The position numbers and the translations under genes are program-made. From the NCBI GenBank assembly GCA_913048595.1, contig CAJWVJ010000007.1:1-34211 (forward strand): a DNA stretch of 34,211 bases, given 5' to 3'. The notes under the pieces were generated by a model. That model was not told where the DNA came from, searched no databases, and was given only the letters and a program-made list of their open reading frames with translations. The stretch comes from an uncultured Alphaproteobacteria bacterium. GTDB taxonomy: Bacteria; Pseudomonadota; Alphaproteobacteria; Puniceispirillales; Puniceispirillaceae. This document shows positions 28,263-34,211 of the stretch, one piece after another. Each line of letters begins with the position of its first letter. Position 1 is the stretch's first letter.

Positions 28263-29480
28263 TCAGCTTGTGATCAGAAGCGAGTCCCGGTCGAGCGAGA
28301 AATTGGCGTAGATCGGCAGGAAGGCGCTGCCGATGGCGCGTGCGGTGATCCCGATTTCAGCCTGCTGAAGGTCGGGAAGGTGCACGCCCTTGGCGTTATA
28401 GCCGGCAAGCGCGGCGCGCGTCAGCTCAAGGAGATCGCGCGTCCTGTCCTCGGGAAGGCCGCCGGCCAGGATCACCGCATCCAGATCAAGAACCGACGCC
28501 GTCGCCAGAATGGCAAAGGCAAGGCTGTCCGCCGCGCCGCCGGCCCATTCGGTGAAGATGCGGACGGTCTCGTCATCCTGCTCGCCATAATAGAATGAAT
28601 GGGGATCATCGCGTCCGGCGGCGCGCGCCATCGCCTCGAAGCCGGTCAGCGAGGCGCGGTCGATGAGCTGGGCCGGGATGCCGTCGCCGCCAAGCCCGGT
28701 GGGAAGCGAGCCGATGGCCGCCGCCGCCCCGTGCGCGCCTGTCTGAAGCTGGTTGGACAAAACCAGCCCGCCGCCGACAAAGCTGCCGACATAGAGATAG
28801 AGGAAGTTCTGGATGCCCTTGCCGCGGCCGAAACACAGTTCGGCAAGGCAGGCTGCGGACACGTCATGAAGAAGATAGGTCTTCGCGCCGACACGGCCTT
28901 CAACCTCGGCCAAGATGTCGATGTCGTTCCACCCGTCAAGCGCCCCTGCGGGCAGGTTCAACTCGGCCTCCCAGCCGGCAAGGCTTCTCGGCATGGCAAT
29001 TCCGGCCCCGAGAATGCGGGTCTGCTGCTCGGCCGGCAGATCGGCAATCAGCCCGGGAAGATTGTCATCAAGGAGTGCCAGGACAGCCGCCGCCTCCGGC
29101 ATCGCGAAACGCTCGGTCCGGCGGGCCAGAACCGTGCCGTCGAACCCCATGGCGATGAGGTCGAGCGAGCGCCGCCCGATCTTGATGCCGATCGAGACAG
29201 CGCCAAGCGGGTTGAGGGCAAAAGGGGTCGAAGGCTGGCCGACACGACCACGGGTCTTGTCGCCGCTGAGAAGAAGGCCGCTTGCCGTCAGGCGCTTGAC
29301 GATCACCGTCATGGTCTGGGCCGACAGACCGGTCATCCGCGCGAGGTCGGCCTTGCTGAGCCAGCCGTGACGGCGCAGAAGCGAAACCACAAGCCGTTCA
29401 TTATACTGGCCGACACTGACCTGATTGCCACCATGAAGCAGCTCTGAACGGTGGTCGCCAATGGGGGATTGCGTCTTCAT
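28263..29480 (-). CDS. ROK family transcriptional regulator
   Basis: N-terminal HTH LLRRHGWLSKADLARMTGLSAQTMTVIVKRLTASGLL followed by ROK sugar-kinase-like domain (VSIGIKIGRRSLDLIAMGFDGTVL...YVGSFVGGGLVL...AVILAGGLPED). Confidence 0.9.
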   Translation of the reverse strand: MKTQSPIGDHRSELLHGGNQVSVGQYNERLVVSLLRRHGWLSKADLARMTGLSAQTMTVIVKRLTASGLLLSGDKTRGRVGQPSTPFALNPLGAVSIGIKIGRRSLDLIAMGFDGTVLARRTERFAMPEAAAVLALLDDNLPGLIADLPAEQQTRILGAGIAMPRSLAGWEAELNLPAGALDGWNDIDILAEVEGRVGAKTYLLHDVSAACLAELCFGRGKGIQNFLYLYVGSFVGGGLVLSNQLQTGAHGAAAAIGSLPTGLGGDGIPAQLIDRASLTGFEAMARAAGRDDPHSFYYGEQDDETVRIFTEWAGGAADSLAFAILATASVLDLDAVILAGGLPEDRTRDLLELTRAALAGYNAKGVHLPDLQQAEIGITARAIGSAFLPIYANFSLDRDSLLITS

Positions 29481-29639
29481 GCAGCGTCTGTCCTGTCTTC
29501 CTGTGCTGCCGTGTATGCTACCTTCGCCGGCGCGTGGACGCCCCTTCGGATCATCATGGCCAGCCTAGAATAGAACCCCCCTGAGCCGGCCCGCAAGACA
29601 CCTCGGGGATGGCAGTTTTACCACTTTGCGGTCTTTTTT

Positions 29640-29656
29640 TAAATCAAATTGATTTA
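29640..29656. promoter_or_regulatory. 17-bp AT-rich palindrome upstream of gap, candidate repressor operator
   Basis: taaatcaa-a-ttgattta: perfect 8-bp arms around a single base, in the ROK/gap divergent intergenic region; a TTGACC -35-like hexamer lies just downstream (29661-29666). Confidence 0.55.
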
Positions 29657-29716
29657 TTAATTGACCCAGCCCATCCGGATCGGCTATTCGGTAAACAGGA
29701 AACATGGGGGAACGTC

Positions 29717-30715
<999 letters not shown>

Positions 30716-30791
30716 TGCTGGAAGGCTGACAGGCGGCGCGCCGGAACCCGGCATCGCCACGGCAGACAACATCACGGCAGCGGAAACGGAA

Positions 30792-32240
30792 ATGAGCGAA
30801 TCAAAGGTCCCCTCGGTCAACCTGTCCCCAAGCGACTATGTGATCATCGGTGGCACCGGCGATCTGTCGCTTCGCAAGATCCTGCCGGCGCTGTTCTGGC
30901 GCTATCTCGACGGGCAGATCACGGCGGATTACCGCATCGCCGCAGCCTCGCGCCGCGACATCGCGATCGACGAATTCGCCGCCATGCTGCGCCCGTTCTG
31001 CGAAAGCGCGTTTGCCGACGGCACCGCCGGCGAGGATGAATGGCAGGGATTTCTGGCACTTGTCTCGATCATCACTCTTGATGTGAAGGGCAGCGAAGGC
31101 GGCGACAAGCTGGCAGAATTCATCGCCGAACGCGCGGATAGCGGCCGGCCGACCATCTTCTATCTGGCCATCGCGCCGAGCCTGTTCGGCGACGCCACCC
31201 GCCTTCTTCGTGATTGTGGCCTTGTCGTGCCGCAGGCCCGCCTTGTCGTGGAAAAGCCGCTTGGCCATGATGGCGAATCGAGCCGCGCCATCAATGCCGA
31301 GCTTGCCGAAATCTTCGATGAATCGCAGATCTACCGGATCGACCATTATCTTGGCAAGGAGACGGTCCAGAACCTGATGGCGCTGCGCTTTGCCAATGTG
31401 ATTTTCGAATCACAGTGGAACAACAACCATTTCGACCATGTGCAGATCACCGTCGCCGAGACGGTCGGGGTCGACAACCGCGCCGGCTATTACGATGCCT
31501 ATGGCGCCATCCGCGACATGGTGCAGAACCACCTTCTGCAGCTTGTCTGCCTTGTGGCTATGGAACCGCCATCATATTTCAACGCCGACCAGGTGCGGGA
31601 CGAGAAGCTGCGCGTGCTGCGCGCCATCCGCCCCCTGTCCGCCGAGGATATTTCCTGCGGCCAGTACCAGGAATATATGCAGGAGCTTGGCAACAGCTCG
31701 AACACCGAGACCTTCGTGGCGATGAAGCTGGCCGTCGACAACTGGCGCTGGGCCGGAGTGCCCTTCTATATCCGCACCGGCAAGAAGCTGGCACGGCGCG
31801 CCTCGGAAATCGTCATCACCTTCAAGCAACGCCCGCACGATATCTTCCAGCGCAATGGCGGCGGCGACATCGACAGCCCGCCGAACAGGCTGATCATACG
31901 CCTGCAGCCAAGCGAAGGGCTTCGCCTGCAGCTGATCTCGAAGGAGCCGGGGCCCGGCGGCATGCGGCTGTTCCCCTCCGAGCTCAACCTCAGCTTCGGC
32001 GACACCTTCGAGACACGCCTTCCCGACGCCTATGAACGGCTGCTGATGGACACGGCGCGTGGCAACCAGACCCTGTTCATGCGACGCGACGAGGTGTTCG
32101 CGGCATGGGACATCATCGACCCTGTTCTGACGCTGATCGCGGGCAAGACACCCTCGCTCTACCGCTCCGGCACGATGGGACCGGAGGATGACCTTCTTGT
32201 CGCCGACGGCCGCGCCTGGATTGATCCTTACGACGACTGA
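30792..32240 (+). CDS. zwf: Glucose-6-phosphate 1-dehydrogenase
   Basis: SPSDYVIIGGTGDLSLRKILPALFWRYLDGQI...VEKPLGHDGESSRAINAELAEIFDESQIYRIDHYLGKETVQNLMALRFAN. Confidence 0.95.
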   Translation: MSESKVPSVNLSPSDYVIIGGTGDLSLRKILPALFWRYLDGQITADYRIAAASRRDIAIDEFAAMLRPFCESAFADGTAGEDEWQGFLALVSIITLDVKGSEGGDKLAEFIAERADSGRPTIFYLAIAPSLFGDATRLLRDCGLVVPQARLVVEKPLGHDGESSRAINAELAEIFDESQIYRIDHYLGKETVQNLMALRFANVIFESQWNNNHFDHVQITVAETVGVDNRAGYYDAYGAIRDMVQNHLLQLVCLVAMEPPSYFNADQVRDEKLRVLRAIRPLSAEDISCGQYQEYMQELGNSSNTETFVAMKLAVDNWRWAGVPFYIRTGKKLARRASEIVITFKQRPHDIFQRNGGGDIDSPPNRLIIRLQPSEGLRLQLISKEPGPGGMRLFPSELNLSFGDTFETRLPDAYERLLMDTARGNQTLFMRRDEVFAAWDIIDPVLTLIAGKTPSLYRSGTMGPEDDLLVADGRAWIDPYDD

Positions 32241-32336
32241 TCCGCAGACAGGGCGCTGGAATCGCCGGCCAGAGCTGTGCGATACTGGTCCCTGTCTCGC
32301 GATATGCCTGCAACCTGACGGCACGGGAACCTTGCC

Positions 32337-33719
32337 ATGACCCAGCTTCACGACCGCATCGCCACCGTTCTCGAACGGATCCGCCTGCGAAGCCACGACC
32401 GGCGGCAGGCCTATCTGGACGATATCGCCGCCATGGAGAAGTCGCCCGACAGCAATCGCCGCGCCGTGTCCTGTTCCAACATGGCGCATGCCGCTGCCGC
32501 GGCCGGCCCCGACCAGGACAAGGTTCTTGGCGGCGGCGACAGCCTGGCGCCGAATATCGGCATCATCACCGCCTATAACGACATGCTGTCGGCGCATCAG
32601 CCCTTCGAAGGCTATCCGCAGGTGATCCGCGCCGCCGCGCGCGCCGCCGGCGGTACCGCACAGGTGGCGGGCGGCGTGCCGGCCATGTGCGACGGTGTCA
32701 CCCAGGGCCGCCCCGGCATGGAACTGTCGCTGATGAGCCGCGATGTGATCGCCATGTCGACAGCCGTCGGCCTGTCGCACGGTGTCTATGACGCGGCGCT
32801 GTGCCTTGGCGTCTGTGACAAGATCGTGCCGGGCCTTGTGATCGGGGCGCTGTCCTTCGGCCATCTGCCGGTGATCTTCGTGCCTGCCGGCCCGATGACA
32901 AGCGGCCTGCCGAACGCCGAGAAGGCGGCGGTGCGAAAGGCCTTTGCCCGCGGCGAGGCGACCCGCGCCGATCTTCTGAAATCCGAGGTCGCCGCCTATC
33001 ACGGCCCCGGCACCTGCACCTTCTACGGCACCGCCAATTCGAACCAGATGCTTATGGAAGTGATGGGGCTGCACCTCCCGGGGTCGGCTTTCGTCAATCC
33101 GCATGACGACCTGCGGCACGCGCTGACCGTAGCGGCGACCGAGCGCGCCATCGCCACATGCGTCATCGACTGTGACCCGAAACAATCCGCCCTCGCTTGG
33201 TACCAGGACCGCCCGGATGAAGAGCCGCCGGTGGTCGACGGCTATCAGGCCGAAGGCCGCCGCCTCGACCGGACCGGCAGCCTCGCCCGAATGATCCGCG
33301 TCGCCGAAACCGACGAATTCGAATTGGCCATCATCGACACGGCGACCGGCGCGGCTGGCGCGCTTGGTGAAGCCGCGCGGGCGGCTGACTTTTGCGTCGT
33401 GCCCTGCCGCCCGGCGCATCTCGATTCGGCCGCGATGAGCCAAACAATCGCGACCCTGGCCGCCAGCCAAACGCCCTATGCCGTGCTGCTTAACGCCTGC
33501 CCGCCGGCGCGGGGCATCGACGGCGACGCCGCGATCGGGAAATGCCGCGACCTTCTGGACGCCGAGGGAGTTCCGCTCTTTCGGACGGCGGTCTCCGCGC
33601 ATGCCATATTTGGTGATGCCCTCCGCCACGGCTATGCGGTCACCGAACGCGCGCCCGACAGTCCGGCGGCAGTGGAGATCGGCGCGGTGCTCGATGAGTT
33701 ATTGGCGTTCCTAAATTGA
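32337..33719 (+). CDS. Chimeric ORF: N-terminal ~265 aa of 6-phosphogluconate dehydratase (Edd) fused in frame to the C-terminal part of a ParA-family ATPase
   Basis: First part: [19 protein letters not shown]...[22 protein letters not shown]...[55 protein letters not shown]...[33 protein letters not shown]. Second part: [32 protein letters not shown]...[12 protein letters not shown]...[25 protein letters not shown]...[12 protein letters not shown]. Confidence 0.85.
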   Translation: MTQLHDRIATVLERIRLRSHDRRQAYLDDIAAMEKSPDSNRRAVSCSNMAHAAAAAGPDQDKVLGGGDSLAPNIGIITAYNDMLSAHQPFEGYPQVIRAAARAAGGTAQVAGGVPAMCDGVTQGRPGMELSLMSRDVIAMSTAVGLSHGVYDAALCLGVCDKIVPGLVIGALSFGHLPVIFVPAGPMTSGLPNAEKAAVRKAFARGEATRADLLKSEVAAYHGPGTCTFYGTANSNQMLMEVMGLHLPGSAFVNPHDDLRHALTVAATERAIATCVIDCDPKQSALAWYQDRPDEEPPVVDGYQAEGRRLDRTGSLARMIRVAETDEFELAIIDTATGAAGALGEAARAADFCVVPCRPAHLDSAAMSQTIATLAASQTPYAVLLNACPPARGIDGDAAIGKCRDLLDAEGVPLFRTAVSAHAIFGDALRHGYAVTERAPDSPAAVEIGAVLDELLAFLN

Positions 33720-33963
33720 CGCGCGGCCGACGCGGCGCGCGACTTCAACTTGTTGGCCTTGCGAATTTATCGCGCGGTTTCAAGATGACAGCAGATATCG
33801 CCATCCCGCCGGCTTTGGGGGGGATGCGACAGTCCTCTTATAGGTTTGGGGGTGGTCGCTAAGCCTGGTTCGCTTCACGCCTTCACCCCACCGGCTGTGC
33901 CGGCCGAATGACGAGCGGGGAGCCTTGGGATTGGTGCGTGCCTCTCCGCCACCGTTTAAACAC

Positions 33964-33986
33964 AAAAAACCCGGCCGGAGCCGGGT
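33964..33986 (-). terminator. Rho-independent terminator, minus strand
   Basis: Minus strand ACCCGGC-TCCG-GCCGGGT followed by TTTTTTGTG. Confidence 0.75.
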
Positions 33987-34119
33987 CGAAACGGAAAGTT
34001 TGGTTGCGGGGCGGAATTATGCGTTCGCCGCCTGGTAGCTCCGCTGTCCTACAACACGATGTTTCATAACGTTTTTCCGGTCGAACCACCAGGTTCGTTC
34101 ACCCCCCACGCCTAACAAT

Positions 34120-34155
34120 AAATAAAGCCCCCGGCGACGCCTGGGGGCTGTATTT
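34120..34155. terminator. GC-rich hairpin just downstream of the tRNA 3' end, probable (possibly bidirectional) terminator
   Basis: agcccccggc gacg cctgggggct with one bulge (34126-34149), flanked by AT-rich tracts on both sides. Confidence 0.6.
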
Positions 34156-34157
34156 GC

Positions 34158-34211
<54 letters not shown>

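Noticed and set aside
31572-33629. 685-aa minus-strand ORF antisense to zwf/edd-parA
   Set aside because: It lies opposite strongly recognisable plus-strand genes; composition (Ala/Gly/Arg/His rich) is typical of GC-rich shadow ORFs and no domain is recognisable.
34001-34080. Second tRNA gene next to tRNA-Met
   Set aside because: Only the acceptor-like end matches; there is no T-arm (GGTTCnAnTCC) or anticodon arm upstream on the minus strand.
33730-34157. tmRNA, SRP RNA, RNase P or 6S RNA
   Set aside because: None of the hallmark motifs I know for these families was found; kept only as a generic structured-region candidate.

Overview
This 34.2 kb window is a GC-rich, gene-dense alphaproteobacterial-type chromosomal region; no taxonomic search was possible. 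Reading left to right: an RND efflux permease (partial) with its HlyD adaptor; a GMC oxidoreductase next to a cytochrome P450; a split YeeE/YedE transporter pair; pyrE; an aquaporin-arsC arsenic pair; a DUF2256-like ORF; and phoB/phoR/ppx. These are followed by thiolase, malonyl-CoA decarboxylase, a nitronate monooxygenase-like enzyme, a cobalt-type nitrile hydratase operon (alpha, beta, activator), enoyl-CoA hydratase and phoU-pstBACS. The right part carries a BKACE enzyme, DinB, PobA-like and PhyH-like oxygenases, a ROK regulator, and gap-zwf-edd. The window ends with a non-coding region and a partial tRNA-Met(CAT) on the minus strand. The most unusual feature is the 460-aa 'edd' ORF. Its first ~265 codons read as 6-phosphogluconate dehydratase, and the rest reads in frame as the C-terminal part of a plasmid/island-type ParA ATPase that lacks its P-loop. 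The junction lies about 1 kb from a tRNA 3' end. Other notable signals are a terminator-like hairpin whose loop holds the pstC start codon, tandem Pho boxes upstream of pstS, a 16-bp tandem duplication that copies the phoR stop codon and half of the phoB Pho box, and a 17-bp AT-rich palindrome between the ROK gene and gap. No CRISPR array, transposase or rRNA was seen.
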